A stretch of DNA of 64,000 nucleotides from Romanomermis culicivorax (taxonomy: Eukaryota > Nematoda > Enoplea > Mermithida > Mermithidae). The notes beneath the pieces are model-generated. The model did not search any database and was not told where the DNA came from. It saw only the letters and a list, made by a program, of their open reading frames with translations. The stretch lies in the NCBI GenBank assembly GCA_963922205.1, contig CAWUHX010000117.1, positions 310,001 through 374,000 of the forward strand. Reading direction: 5' to 3'. Shown here piece by piece: positions 11,354-23,600 of the stretch. The translations under genes and the position numbers were made by a program. Positions within the stretch are counted from its first letter, which is position 1. Each line of letters begins with the position of its first letter.

Positions 11354-13455
11354 AGGACTTGGTAATTCTGGAGCCTCGCTCCCTGACACGATTCACTGTA
11401 CCTGTTCCACCAATCTATACGAACGTACCTGAGGTGGCCTTCTTTCCGAAGCACCTCACCGGATCTCAAAGACACGTATATTTTGCTGGGAGCGTGAGTA
11501 GCGTGACCAACGGTCACATACCACTTCAAGTAGTTAACCCGAATACTCATTCCGTGGTTCTCTACCCGCACATGACCATCGGTCATGTGCAAATGCAAAG
11601 TGAGCCCTCACAGGGATCACCGGTCGACTCAGACACCGTCCTCGATCCTCAGTAGGTCGAGGCCAATGCTGTAATCTCACCGGATATCTCCCCTCGGGAC
11701 CGGGCAGCCTTACTCGATCTGCTGGTTGCATACACCGACCTTTATGCTCTTGATGAAAAGGACACAGGTTCCACTGATCTCATCCAGCACGAAATCAGCA
11801 TGGGCGATGCCTGCCCAGTCCGCCGTTTCCCTTACCGGTCCTCACCTAAGGAAAAGGATCTCATCATGCAGGAGGTCAAGGCGCTCCAGGAGAAAGGTAT
11901 TATTTGGCCGAGCACGTCGCCGTGGGCTACTAATACTGTCCTGGTGTGCAAGAAAAACGGTTCTCACCATATGTGTGTTGACTTTCGTGGTCTTAACGAG
12001 GTCACGAAAAAGGATGTCTACCCTCTCCTAGGGATAGATGACATTCTCGACACACTCAAGGGTATGAAGTATTTCACTACCCTTGACCAGGCTAACGCTT
12101 ATTGGTCAATCCCGATTGCCGAGGCGGATACGGAAAAGACAGCATTTAATACGCCTATTGGACTTTACGAATTCAATTATTTGCCTTTCGGTTTGTGCAA
12201 CGCGCCAGGGACATTTCAACGCCTTATGGACCTCCTCCTTACTGGAATCCAATGGCGCACGGTTCTGACATATCTCGACGACATTTTGGTGTTCGGGAAC
12301 TCTCACACCCAAATGCTTGAGCGCCTGGCAGATGTGTTCGCCGGTCTTCACGGGGGTGGAATGAAGCTCAGACTGAGCAAGTGCAAATTCTCGCACTCAG
12401 AGGTAGAGTACCTAGGCTATCGCATCTCACAGAGCGGCTTAGAACCTGACCAAGCCAAGCTGGCCGCCGTCCAAAACCTACCCATTCCACAAAACGCCAA
12501 AGACATCAAGTCCTTCCTAGGCCTCGTGTCTTATTACAGGCGTTTCATCCCTGGTTGTGCCCGGCTCAGCGAGCCACTCACCAAGCTCTTACGGAAGGAA
12601 ACTACTTTCCAGTGGTCAAAACCTCAGCAGGAGGCGTTCGATGAACTCCCCCGCCTGCTGACCAACCCTCCTATCCTGCGCCATCCGGACTTTTCGAAAT
12701 CCTTTATCCTTCAAACTGATGCAAGTATTTTGGGGATAGGAGCGGTTCTAAGCCAGTTAGACGAACTTGGATACGACCATCCTGTCGCGTACGCCAGCCG
12801 AGGGTTAACAGCGGCCGAGAAAAACTATTCCATTACAGAACTGGAAACTCTCGCTGTTGTCCATTTCGTCAAGCACTTTCGACCATACCTCTTCCAGCAC
12901 GAGGTGGTCGTTCAGACTGACCATACCGCGGTCAAAGCAGTGTTGGAGAAGCCTAACCCCTCTGCTCATATCGCCCAGTGGGGACTCGCCCTCGCCGAAT
13001 TCAAACTGACAATTCGGCCGCGAAAAGGTCAGTCTAATGGTAATGCTGATGCATTATCACGCCTGCGGGATCCTAACTCCCTCACCGGTCAGAGTATTGA
13101 TGATACTCCCCTCTACAGACCTGAGGGGCATGTTATGATGATCACCAATGGTGCGCAGCACCTGGCGAGATCAAGAACCTTGACCGATGGTGTGCAGCAC
13201 CTGGCGCGTTCAAGTAATTCAGCACTGATCACTGTTGGCGCGGAGCGCCCGGTACAATCAGAGTCCTATGCCGAGATATCGGTTGGTGCGCAGCACCCCG
13301 ACCTTTTCGCTGCTCAGCTGGAGGATCCGGACTTAGCCGACATCATTCGCTCTCTTAAGCCTCTGGGCGACCAGAATGATGTGCGCGGCTACCATCTGTT
13401 GGATAACGTTCTTCAGAAATGGACAGGCGAGTCCAATAAGATCGTCATACCCTGA
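11245..13455 (+). pseudogene. pol: Reverse transcriptase and RNase H of element A
   Basis: The frame is entered after the shift near 11265 and includes the end of the protease region. It is interrupted by TAG at 11653-11655 and then runs to TGA at 13453-13455. RT motifs include TLDQANAYW, LPFGLCNAP and the catalytic YLDD (in LTYLDDILVFG). RNase H motifs include FILQTDAS, ITELETLAVV, QTDHTAVKAVL and NADALSR. It is collinear with the pol of element B (for example KKDVYPL...IDDILDTL). A short repeated GA/VQHLARS-like stretch near residues 450-500 of the last open segment, between RNase H and integrase, has no counterpart in B. Confidence 0.9.
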
Positions 13456-13458
13456 TCC

Positions 13459-14652
13459 ATGGTTACTACCATTATCCGGGCTCATCATGATGACATCTTA
13501 GCTGGACACTTTGGTGCTAAACGTACTGCGCGGCTCATTGCTCGCAGATACCACTGGCCTTCCCTCAGTCGGGATGTCAAGTCCTTCTGTCAGCGGTGTG
13601 ATCTTTGCCAACGGAATAAGCCCGCTCGACAGAAAACCACTGCGACCCTGAAACCTATCACCATCACGGGACCGTTTCATCGGGTAGGTGTCGACTGTAT
13701 GGGACCAATGACCACTAGCGAAGCTGGCAACCGTTTCATCGTAGTCTTCATCGACTACTTTACGAAATGGGTCGAGGCTTTTGCTACTCCGGACATCACT
13801 GCGCACACCATAGCCCGGCTGTTTGTAACGCAAATTGTCTGCCGGCACGGGGCACCGCAGATTCTTCAGTCAGATCGTGGCACTGATTTCACATCAAAAC
13901 TGATGACTGAGATCACTGCGATCTGCGCAACGAAGAAAATCCACTCTACCGCCTATCATCCGATGACCAACGGGGAGGTGATAAGAGCTAATCAGACGCT
14001 AGCCACACGGCTACGTATGTATGTTCATCAAGGACATACCGATTGGGATGAACACCTACCATACGCTGTGTTTGCCGTCAATATCAGCATGAATGAGTCA
14101 ACAGGGTACTCGCCCTTTGAACTCATGTACGGTCGCACACCCATGCTCCCTGTTGATGCCGCGCTCTCATTCAACCCTCCGGCCCATATCATTAATGTTT
14201 CCTCATATGATATGGAGGTCAAACGTCATTTCACGAATGCATTAACCTTAATCTAGAGTCGGATTGAGAAAGCACAGGAGACCTACGCGCGGTCGTAGGA
14301 CCGGAAGGCACACGATGTCTCGTACAAAGTAGGGGATCAGGTGCTCAAACTGGGCACCTCCAGCAAACGTGGACTCACTCCTAAATTGCTGCCCATCTAC
14401 GATGGGCCCTACCTTGTAATAAGTGTGGCATACCCCAATGTCACACTTCGTCTCGAGATGGATCAGGAAGACACTGTACATGTCAACCAGCTTCGACTTT
14501 ACGTGTCCCCTGAACAACCGAGTGAAGCAGAGGATACACCTCCCACTTCACAGGCAACAAATTCGGCACCCTTATTGTACCCCTCAATAAGCCGGGACTT
14601 TACACCGAATCTGATTGACCCACATCTTGATGCAGAGGTCCCCGACCCTTAA
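13459..14652 (+). pseudogene. int: Integrase of element A, three stops and catalytic Glu lost
   Basis: It continues the RT frame after TGA 13453-13455, with further TAG codons at 14254-14256 and 14296-14298. The N-terminal HHCC zinc site (HFGAKRTARLIARRYHW...CQRCDLC) and the core aspartates (VDCMGP and SDRGTDF) are present. The residue 36 positions after the second Asp, which should be the catalytic Glu, is Ile (NGEVIRANQ; B has NGEVERSNQ). The C-terminal part (VGDQVLKLG...YDGPYLVISVAYPN) is the usual Gypsy integrase tail. The integrase of this copy should be inactive. Confidence 0.88.
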
Positions 14653-15211
14653 CTCAAGATGCCTTCTCTCCAATGTCCCCGCTTACGGACGAGGACGTCC
14701 TTTTTCGAAGGACCGCCGTGCCCCTCACGAAGTATCCACTCTTGTCCATGCTGGATCTTAGTGGATAGGAGAGAATGTTCAGCAACCAAAGCGTCACGCC
14801 TCAGGCGCATCCTCACGCGATAGCCTGCACTTCACTGGGTGCATCCTCTGCGATAAGCCGACAATCTGTACCTCACTGGGTGCATCCTCTGAGATAACCC
14901 GACAATCTGTACCTCACTGGGCGCATCCTCTGCGATAGCCTACATCTTGCCCTGAAAATTTTTCTTTTCTGTGTTCTAGACTGTCGCACAGGATATTCAA
15001 TGTCTGCAACTTCACGCATCAACAACCTCCGGTTACCATACCGCCGAACGAATTACGATCAAAGAAGGCTCCATCCGCCAACAACCCAATGGACCTATTC
15101 GACCACTTCCGCCGTCACACCTTGGAATGACCTACGACCACGGACACGCCGTACAAAACCTCACCACTGACCACTGCAAGGACGAGGACGCCCTTTTTCG
15201 AAGGACCGCCG
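14653..15211 (+). repeat. 3' untranslated region of A: 41-bp tandem repeats and a duplicated 33-mer
   Basis: Bases about 14807-14950 contain about 3.5 copies of a 41-bp unit (starts at 14833, 14874 and 14915) with the core CTGGGTGCATCCTCTGCGAT. A 33-bp segment beginning GACGAGGACG occurs at 14688-14720 and again at 15181-15213, the second copy abutting the 3' LTR. It contains an inverted GTCCTT/AAGGAC pair in the first copy. No clear polypurine tract precedes the 3' LTR, which is unusual. Confidence 0.75.
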
Positions 15212-16665
15212 TGTCACGTGCCGCTCACTTCTCCAACGTCACGTGATTCCGATCATGCCGACATTTTGTTACTTTTCATGTTTTGTTTATTACTCGATCA
15301 TGCTTTTGTTTATTTCATTTTTACACATGCATTTTGCGTCCATTTTTATGTTTTTCATGCATTTCTATGTTTCGTTTTGTTTTATTTTTATTTCTTTACA
15401 AACGCGGGCTACAGTAGGCCCTTTAGCTAAAAACTTCCGCCAGTCGTGCTCCACGAGCACATGGCTATTTTTGGTGCGTTCACGCACCTCTTATCATCAA
15501 AAATTAGCGTTGTTTTCTGTTACGCAAAAACGACTAGCTAAGAAGTTTTAGCTAAAGACGTTCATATGCTTAGCATAGGCACTGCAGTCGGCCTCAGTGC
15601 TAAACGCATGTGAACGAAAAAATGTCTATGTGCTCAAAGGCATCTTCTGCATCGCATCTAGCTGCAGAAGTTAGCTTGAGCGCCGAGAAACTCCGCCCAA
15701 GCTGCAGCTGTAGCCAAACATGTCCTTAAAAGGACATGTTTCTTTAGTTTTTCGCTCATTCTTGGGTTCACCAAGCTCTCGTCCGGTTGTAACTCCGCGT
15801 CCGCCGCCTTCTCGTCAAATTTGCATAATTTATTATACACCTGTGCGTCCGCCGCCTTATTACCAATAAATTTGCATAAATTTACCCTTGTTCACTGCGT
15901 CCGCCGCTTACCGCCTACAGTACCCCGCTGCCCATCAGTGCCAGGTGTCCAACCGCCCCCGGTTCGTGAAGAAAACGTTGGAGTATCGCCTCCCGCTCGC
16001 CGCCGCTCGCCGCCGCTCACCGCCGCTCGCCGCTAGGACGTTTGAGGATCGCATCCCCCGCTCCCAGTGCCAGAAGACCGAAAGCATCCAGGGACTTGCC
16101 GCCCGTTGCATCGAATCGCTTGAGAAACAGGACTAGGTGAGTCTTCTCAGGGGATTATTGTTATTTGTGGGGTATTTGTTGGGAAATCCTTCCTGAGTCG
16201 GTTTCCCAAGGTTTCCACAGATAAGTAGGGCCTCCACCTCTCAGGTTCGGGCTAAAAAGGGGCTGTCTGGTTCATAATCGGGTCCCACAAATTGGGTCAT
16301 TTTACGGGTGACCCTGTCCCCACTCTCACTGAGTAGGACACGGGGATTGTCGCACCTAGCCTGGCCGCGTTGTCCATTACCCTACAGCAAGACCCCAAGG
16401 ACAACATAAGAGAACCAACTATAGATCTCTCTATAGCCACCATTTGCCAGGTTAGGCCCCCAACGCCATTTAGGGAAGCCTGGGGAAAATGCCAGTATCC
16501 ATCAGGAGTCACAGCCTATTGCTCACTGTAATAGGATCAATCTGATATGGTTCACCATCAATGTGACGTCTAAAACATGGTATTACCTGATGAGATACCC
16601 AAACCTCCCCAGCTCTCCCAAATCCACATGTCATACACGTGACATGGATGGCGCAACATGTGACA
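15212..16665 (+). repeat. 3' LTR of element A
   Basis: This 1,454-bp copy of 455-1892 is followed by the target duplication ctac. It exceeds the 5' LTR by exactly 16 bp because of an insert near 15724 (tccttaaaaggacatg), which turns the local sequence into a 20-bp palindrome. Confidence 0.93.
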
Positions 16666-16669
16666 CTAC

Positions 16670-17423
16670 CATTCTATCAGATGTTCATTATCTTATAGAT
16701 GTTATTTGGGATGATTGAATTCACTTCACGGTTGTTGTTCAATCATTTTATAAATGTTTCTTTTTCAGAATTCTTTTACAAACTTTTACAACAGACATGC
16801 TAAATTTTTGTTCTAACCCGCAGAATTAATGTTTCAACGAATTGCAGCAGATACATACACCAAACATGAATTACATTGTCAAACAGTAGGACACTAGGTT
16901 GATTATTTTGAAGTTAAACCACACCGATATGATGAACAATCTTGGCTGGACTACTGTTTTTGATTTTTTTCTCAATGAAAGTACTAAAAATATAGAAAAA
17001 AATTAAAAATTGGAATATGTGGCATTAATTTAATTATCAGGATGGAAATACATTTGATCCTGATCAAAAAATTTGATCCGAATCAAAAATATTGATCTGG
17101 ATCAAAATCTGATTATGTGACATCAATTTACTCATCATGACGGAAAAATACAAAAAATTTTACTCTACATGGAAATTTGAAAAAAAACTTGGTCTGGATC
17201 AAAAATATTGATCTGGATCAAAATCTGATTATGTGACATCAATTTACTCATCACGAAGGAGAAATACGAAAAATTTCACTCTAGGTGGAAATTTGAAAAA
17301 AAAATTTGATTTTTCAAAATTTTCAAAAAAAAATTTTTTTCAAAATTTTCAAAAAAAAATTTTTTGCAAAAATTTCAAAAAAAAAATAAAAAAAAATAAA
17401 AAAATCTGACTATGTGACGTGCG
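16670..17423. repeat. AT-rich intergenic region with GATC-rich tandem repeat
   Basis: Bases 17025-17300 contain about two to three units of a repeat of roughly 110 bases with the core GATCTGGATCAAAA and TGACATCAATTTACTCATCA, related to bases 1-180. Bases 17290-17400 are A/T homopolymer-rich. No gene is seen. Confidence 0.55.
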
Positions 17424-17723
17424 CCAGCAGAGTTCCAGCACATGATGGAAAGAGTTTTGCATCCATATGTATGGAAGATCTGTCCAGTATATATAGATGA
17501 TATTATAGTTGATGGAGTTTCCCCAGATCCAAAAAAGGTCAAAGCTATTAAAGATTTCCCATTTACAGAGTCTAAATGAAAGTTACAGAGGTTTCTAGGA
17601 ATGCTCAAATGATGTAAAAAATTTATACCAGGGTTAGCTAAACATGCTGAACCTTTATACAAGTTAACTGGGAAGAACTCTGTTTGGGAAATTACAGAGG
17701 TTCACCATCAGGCTTTTAGGAGC
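17424..17723 (+). pseudogene. Reverse transcriptase fragment (element C-like clade)
   Basis: Translating across frames gives an RT stretch with [40 protein letters not shown] and KLTGKNSVWEI. It is closest in this window to element C ([27 protein letters not shown]). Compared with a second copy at 31077-31515 it lacks about 160 bp after the YIDD motif. It has stops and shifts and is a relic. Its last part (VHHQAFRSLM) reads directly in frame into the next ORF. Confidence 0.7.
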
Positions 17724-19208
17724 CTGATGGTGAAAAACCAATATGATTTTTCACTAAAGGCAAACCGTGATCAGTTTGCCAAGAAAGGAATTTTGCAGGA
17801 AGAGGTTAGGTATGCAGCTCTAGACGCATACTGTTCACTGTTGGTCATGTTTGTCGCTATTTATTATGGCATGGCCAATCAGCTGCTAATGCAAATGCAT
17901 GTGTTCGATCATGACAAGATGGATCCCAAACAGATCAACACTGTAGCCCTTCATTTTTACCAGCAATATTCAGTAATACCAGGGCACCTGAATTGAGAAA
18001 TGGGACTAGGTTCCCCAGTAATGGAAACTGATCAGGTACAGCCTAATATGGTCTACCATATGATGAAGTGTAAAATGTACAACCGTTGGGCAATTCAAAT
18101 GCAGGGAAATAACACCAGTTATTATATTGCACCTACGGCATGCAATCCTGTCTGTCCTCAAGGCATACAATTGCCAAGTGGTTTTTACCCACTACTCCCG
18201 AGGGATTGCAAACCACTAAAAGACCACCGGTACAGCGAAGACAGTGATTCCGACAAAATCCAGGACGTACAAATACCAGACTGGGTAAATATTAGCAAAG
18301 ATATATTGGAAAATCTCAAAACAGGTGCAATGTATTGGGATTTAGAAGGTAAGATATCTTTGACTCTTTATGAAAATGCTAAGCTATACTGGCAGCAAGC
18401 TGGGAAGCCTGATGACATTCCACAAGAAGCGTTTTCTTGTAGTAATCATTACCCAGTGGGTATAGATGGCCATAAGGAAGTCTACAAGACAAACTTTTAC
18501 ACACCAAATTCGGCCAAAATTTGGAGTATGCTAGATGAGCCAAACTTTCTGGAGTTAGAGCAGATCTGTAAATTCATGCCATTGGCCTATCATTCGGCAT
18601 GGCCTCACTCTAGAGCGGAGTGCCACTATGAAAGTAATGCGTTGCTAAATCATAATTTTCTAAATAGTTATACTAGGGAAGCCCAGGAAATGATCAAACA
18701 CATGTCCTGGAAGTCAGGCGACCGCCGGGCTTACTATTTAGAGTTAGCGGCCACATTGCCGCCGTTGGAACCGCGAAATCCAACCAAGAAAGGGGTATAT
18801 GCATGGCAAAATCAGTTCGGGTTTGTCCCGCTACGATTCAGAGAAGCCGAAGAAATTCTACAAATCTGTGACTACACATCGTTATTGAAGGATGAAGCTT
18901 ATAAGGTGAATCCTTATTATTACGTAACTTTTTACCATATAGGCTTCGAGATTTTAAGGCCGGGGCTGCGATATCCTATGACGGAAGATGCACAACCAAC
19001 CGATTATCCAATGGCTTATGCACAACAAAATCCGCTTGAACTCAGGCCAGAATTTGTCAGTAAAAGTTTCCAGGAGAGAATGCTGGCTTGGGATATGCCT
19101 GGGTATACGTTAACTTATACCCCAGCTGGTGAGTTAGTTTCAAAAGTACCGTTAAATCATCCCTCAACTTCCCAAACAGCGCAAGCTAGAGGGTTGGGGG
19201 CAGGTTAA
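17724..19208 (+). pseudogene. Unrecognised ORF with DEDD 3'-5' exonuclease motif III at its start
   Basis: One frame with a single TGA (17994-17996). The first 90 codons contain EVRYAALDAYCSLL, which fits motif III (Y-X3-D) and flanking residues of DEDDy 3'-5' exonucleases of the WRN/Mut-7 type. Motifs I and II are absent, so only the C-terminal part is present. The next 400 codons, starting at 18000, are well-behaved coding sequence with no domain I recognise. They are rich in Trp/Tyr/Pro, with an acidic patch SEDSDSDKI and a C-terminal region [10 protein letters not shown]-like. They could be a Gag-like or host-derived protein. The frame runs on from an RT fragment and ends at TAA 19206-19208. 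Confidence 0.45.
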
Positions 19209-19491
19209 AGTACAGCCGCAAGTGCCAGTGCCGGTGGTCAAAGTGAAACAACCAGCTTTGGACACCGCTGCTCCGCAAGCAGCTGCAGTAGTAGTCATGG
19301 TGCCGCTGCCAACATAACCAGCGGTGGCACAGCCAACTCCAGTAGATCAGGTACAACAACCGGCAGAGCCTGAATCACAAGTAGTCACCATAATGCACGC
19401 TGTACTTCAGGCACCAGCTGTTTTACCAGCTAAAGTAAAGCAACTGTTGCCCAAGATATGTAATTCAGACTCGGGGTCCAGTTCAGAGGAG
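19209..19491 (+). pseudogene. Pro/Val/Ala-rich coding remnant interrupted by element B
   Basis: After a frame change near 19195, codons in the third-phase frame give a Pro/Val/Gln/Ala-rich segment ([19 protein letters not shown]) with one TAA. It ends in an acidic Ser/Glu run that is cut by the LTR of element B at 19491. Coding resumes at 30536 with a matching acidic run, so B interrupted this reading frame. Confidence 0.5.
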
Positions 19492-20563
19492 TGTCAGGGT
19501 CTAACTTCTTAAAAGAAAACTAGGTAGGAGTACTGTAAGGATAACACAATTTGATATGCAGGTATTTGGCCCCTGAATACTTATGTCCTTGGGTAGTTTA
19601 ACAAGTGGATTTGTAATTTTAAGATTTATTGGAAACTTATCAAATTTAATATACACTAGTACATACTTGGAAATGAATAGGGTGTGAACCTATTCTTCGG
19701 GTACTGTTGGCAGTACATATCTATCGATATAATGATATATATATAGAAATAAGTAAACGATTCCAATAAATGAACGAAATAAAATGCAGTAATGAACTGA
19801 ACTGGACTGAAGATACTGAACTGAACGAGCTAGAATGGACTGAACTGGAATTGAACGAGCTAGAATGGACTGAACCAGAATTGAACGAGCTAGAATGGAC
19901 TGAACCAGAATTGAACGAGCTAGAATGGACTGAACCAGAATTGAACGAGCTAGAATGGACTGAACCAGAATTGAGCTGAGGATAAGAGTTACAGGCTCTT
20001 ATATACAGCTTTTCATGCTAGATTGGTTTAATTAACTTCTGCTATCTTATCTTTTGATTAATGTTTGTTTTTGTTTATTTCACACCATATGTGTGTGCTC
20101 TAGCAGGAGCAAAGGTTACTGTATTTTTATCTAAGAGGTCTAGGTGATTATTTGCCTCTTTTGACCCATCTGCTTCCATTTCTGGTAGTTCATCTTGTTT
20201 TAGGAGGCCTGTGTTTAAGATCGGCCATAACTCCCATTTATTTTATACAACATATATTTTTGAACCCTTAGAGGATTCCATATGGTCGGAACCTTTTGAT
20301 ACTTACTTTGTACAGTATTTTTATTTTCCACTGAACGGATATTTCAAGGTTCATTAGGTTTATAAGTTATCTTTAGAGAGTAGGTTTGCATGATTGATAA
20401 TATTTTCAGTTTGGTTCCATATGTGCAACATTTAAGTGAAGCGATAAAAATTAAGATAATAATAAAATAACTACAGTAGGAATTGACTTGAATCGCGAAA
20501 TTTACATGCTTTTCTCACAAACACTACTAAAATTTATGTTTGAATTTTCACTTTTGCTTGACA
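19492..20563 (-). repeat. 3' LTR of element B
   Basis: Direct repeat of 29460-30531. On the plus strand it starts TGTCAGGG and ends TTGACA. It contains five 30-bp units at 19821-19970 (core GAACGAGCTAGAATGGACTG) that stay open in one plus-strand frame as NELEWTEPEL repeats. Confidence 0.95.
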
Positions 20564-20577
20564 TTCCTCTTCTTCTA
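20564..20577 (-). promoter_or_regulatory. Polypurine tract of element B
   Basis: On the minus strand GAAGAAGAGGAAT directly precedes the 3' LTR. This is the expected primer for plus-strand synthesis. It sits just downstream of the integrase end (20683). Confidence 0.75.
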
Positions 20578-20682
20578 GAATTGAACGTCCTTGTTCATTT
20601 TGCGACTTCTCAAATTGTACTTGATTTCATGCTTCATTGTTCCATCTTTGTTGGTTTGTATTTTGCCACAATTGTTGGATGG

Positions 20683-23600
20683 TCATTCTATAATTTGGGG
20701 CGTCCGTCCATAATAAGGCTTTGTTCGGTTGACATGAATTACTTCCACTCCATTCGTTCCTGTGGGATTTTCTATCTCCAGATTTGGATAATTTATTGCC
20801 TTCACTTTATAAGGCTCTTCATAGATAGGCATTAGTTTCTTTATAAGACCTTTTTTGATGATCTCCGATTCTTTCAAGACTAGGTCGTTTACTCTATAGT
20901 CCACATTTTTTGCCTTTTTGTCATACACCTTTTTGTATGCACTTTGTGCCTTTTCTATTTGTTCCTGGACTATGTTCAAAGCCATAGTGAAGTGTTTCTT
21001 GACCTCTGCATCATAAGTAGCCAAGTCTAAGAAATAAAGAGGTTGTGTATGATTGATGACCACATCAATAGGCAATTTTGGAACTCGCCCATATATTACT
21101 TCAAAAGGTGAGAATTGTGTGGATGCGTTTGTATGTATGTTGGTGGAAAAGACTGCATAAGGCAGGTGTTCATCCCAATCAGTTTGGTTTTTGTCCACAT
21201 ACATTCTAATTCTTGTGGCAATTGTTTGATTAGATCTTTCTACTTCTCCATTAGCAATAGGATGGTAGGCAGTAGTATGTATCTTGTGCACACCCATAAG
21301 CTTTGTGATTTCTTTCATAAGGTCAGATGTAAAATCACTTGTCCTATCAGATTGTAGTATTTGTGGTGCTCCATGTCTACAAACTATTTTTGTGATGAAG
21401 ATTTTAGCAATAGTTTCTGCTGTTATATTAGATACAGCAAAGGCTTCTACATATTTTGTGAAGTGATCAATGAAGACAACTATGAATCTGTTTCCATTTT
21501 CTGTCATAGGTAGTGGTCCCATACAATCTACAGCCATTCTATCAAAAGGTCCACTTGTTAATATTGGCTTCAGATTTGCTTTAATTTTGTGTCGTACTGG
21601 TTTATTTATTTGACATTTTTTACACATTTTACAATAGAGTTGGACATCTTTGTGCAAAGTATTCCAGTGATAACGTTTTGAAATCAGTTGTATGGTTTTC
21701 TTTGCACCAAAGTGTCCAGCTAATTCATCATCATGATTAGATTCAATAATTAATTTCTTCATTGATTGCGGGATTATTATTTTTTTTATCCCATTTTTAT
21801 TAAGAAATAATATTTCATTTTCAAGACAAAAGGATTTTACATGTTCTGAAGGTAAGCAACCTTTTCTTATGTTATTTATGACCTCTTTAAGTTCAGGATC
21901 ATTTTGTTGCAAAGATTTTAGATCAATTTCCTGGTGATCAGTGTTCAGACAGACAACACTATTATCTTTTACAGAGGGTCGATAATTTTCCTCATTATCA
22001 ATATCATAAGATTGTTTAGCAATAGGATTAGGATTTCTAGAAAGTGCATCAGCATTGGCATTTTTGGACCCTTTTCTTGGTCGAATATCAAGTTTTGTGC
22101 CAGCTAAAGCATAACCCCATCTGTTTATTCGAGCAGATGCATTTTCTTTTTCTAACACTGTTTTGACTGCAGTGTGGTCTGTTTCTACTTTAACTTCTTG
22201 CTGATAGAGATAGCATCGAAAATATTTTACAAATTCGACAACAGCTAGAGTTTCTAATTCAGTTATTGGATAATTTTTCTCAGCTGGTTTAAGAGCTCGA
22301 GATGCAAAAGCAATAGGATGTTCCAGATCATCCTTCCCAATTTGACTCAATACTGCACCAATTCCTTCTTTTGATGCATCAGTTTGAAGTATAAACTGTT
22401 TTGTAAAGTCAGGATGCATAAGTATTGGTTCTTGCATCAACTTCTTCTTTAATTCTTCAAAGGCTTTATTTTCTCTTTCTTCCCATTTAAAGTCTTGTCC
22501 TTTTTTCAATAGTTTGGTCAATGGGTTTGATATTTGTGCACATTTAGGAATGAATTTTCTGTAATAGGATATGACGCCTAAGAATGATTTTACTTCTTTT
22601 ACATTTTTAGGTGGCATCATATTTTCCACTGCTTCAATCTTTTTGGTATCAGGTTTAATACCATCTTGACTTATGATATGACCAAGATACTCGACTTCTT
22701 TTTGTGAGAATTTACATTTATCTATTCTTAATTTTAAACCACCCTCATACAATCTGTCAAGGATGATCTTCAGACGATCAAGCATTTCCTTGTGATCCTT
22801 TCCAAAAACTAATATATCATCCAGGTATACCAAACAAATGTTCCATTGTAAGCCTGATAATAGTAGATCCATAAGTCTTTGGAATGTTGCAGGAGCATTG
22901 CATAGCCCAAATGGAAGATAGTTGAATTCAAAAAGACCAACAGGAGTAGTGAAAGCTGTTTTTTCTTTATCTTCAGGTGAGATTGGTATAGTCCAATAAG
23001 CATTAGCTTGATCCAAAGTGGTGAAATATTTCATATTATTTAAGGTGTCTAAGATGTCATCAATTCTTGGTAATGGGTAGACATCTTTCTTTGTTACTGA
23101 ATTGAGTTTTCGAAAATCTATACACAATCTATGGCCTCCATCTTTTTTTCGTACAAGAACAACATTTGTTGACCAAGGTGATGTACTTTTTGAGATTATT
23201 CCTTTTTCTTCCAATGCTTTAACTTCAGCCACGATTATTTCTTTCTCTTTTGGCGCAGTTCTGAATGGGTAATTTCTGATTGGTAAACTTTCACCTGTTA
23301 TAATCTTGTGGTGTACCAAGGTTGTTCTGCCAGTATCTTTTTTGTCCAGAGCATACAGATCAGGATATGCTTCCAATAAAGCAAACAGATTTTGCTTTTC
23401 TTCTTCAGGTAGGGATTGGGGTACAATCACATTTTCTCTCAACCATTGCTTTGTTACCAACCTATGTTCATGTTGGGCTTCTTGAGCTGATTTGAAGCAT
23501 TTAACATTTCCCAGTTTGGAATTCTTGTACAAAGTTAGAGGTTCATTACTGGTGTTCATTGCTTGAACTGGAATAGTTTTGTTTTCCACATTAGATACTG

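Larger units (their letters stand above)
455..16665 (+). mobile_element. Element A: 16.2-kb Ty3/Gypsy-type LTR retroelement with env-like gene upstream of protease
   Basis: The element is bounded by 1.44-kb direct repeats that start TGTCACGTG and end CATGTGACA, flanked by the 4-bp duplication ctac (451-454 and 16666-16669). The order read from the sequence is 5' LTR, primer-binding site, 3.7-kb leader, gag with zinc knuckles, Pro-rich linker, envelope-like glycoprotein, protease 1, SR-rich linker, protease 2, RT, RNase H, integrase, 3' untranslated repeats and 3' LTR. It is clearly more GC-rich than elements B, C and D. The two LTRs differ at about 19 positions plus one 16-bp indel (counted by eye, about 1.3 %), so the insertion is fairly recent. 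The coding frames are nevertheless broken in several places, so this copy is probably not autonomous. Confidence 0.93.

Noticed and set aside
5567-14652. Reassigned stop codons (alternative genetic code) to explain stops in A
   Set aside because: All three stop triplets occur as lesions in A. Element B uses normal stops with a 1,981-codon open frame, and several A stops replace Gln or Tyr codons, consistent with mutation.
18000-19208. A conserved host gene
   Set aside because: It is continuous in frame with an RT fragment, carries an upstream stop, and its right part is split by element B. No orthologue recognised, so kept as a relic of unknown origin.
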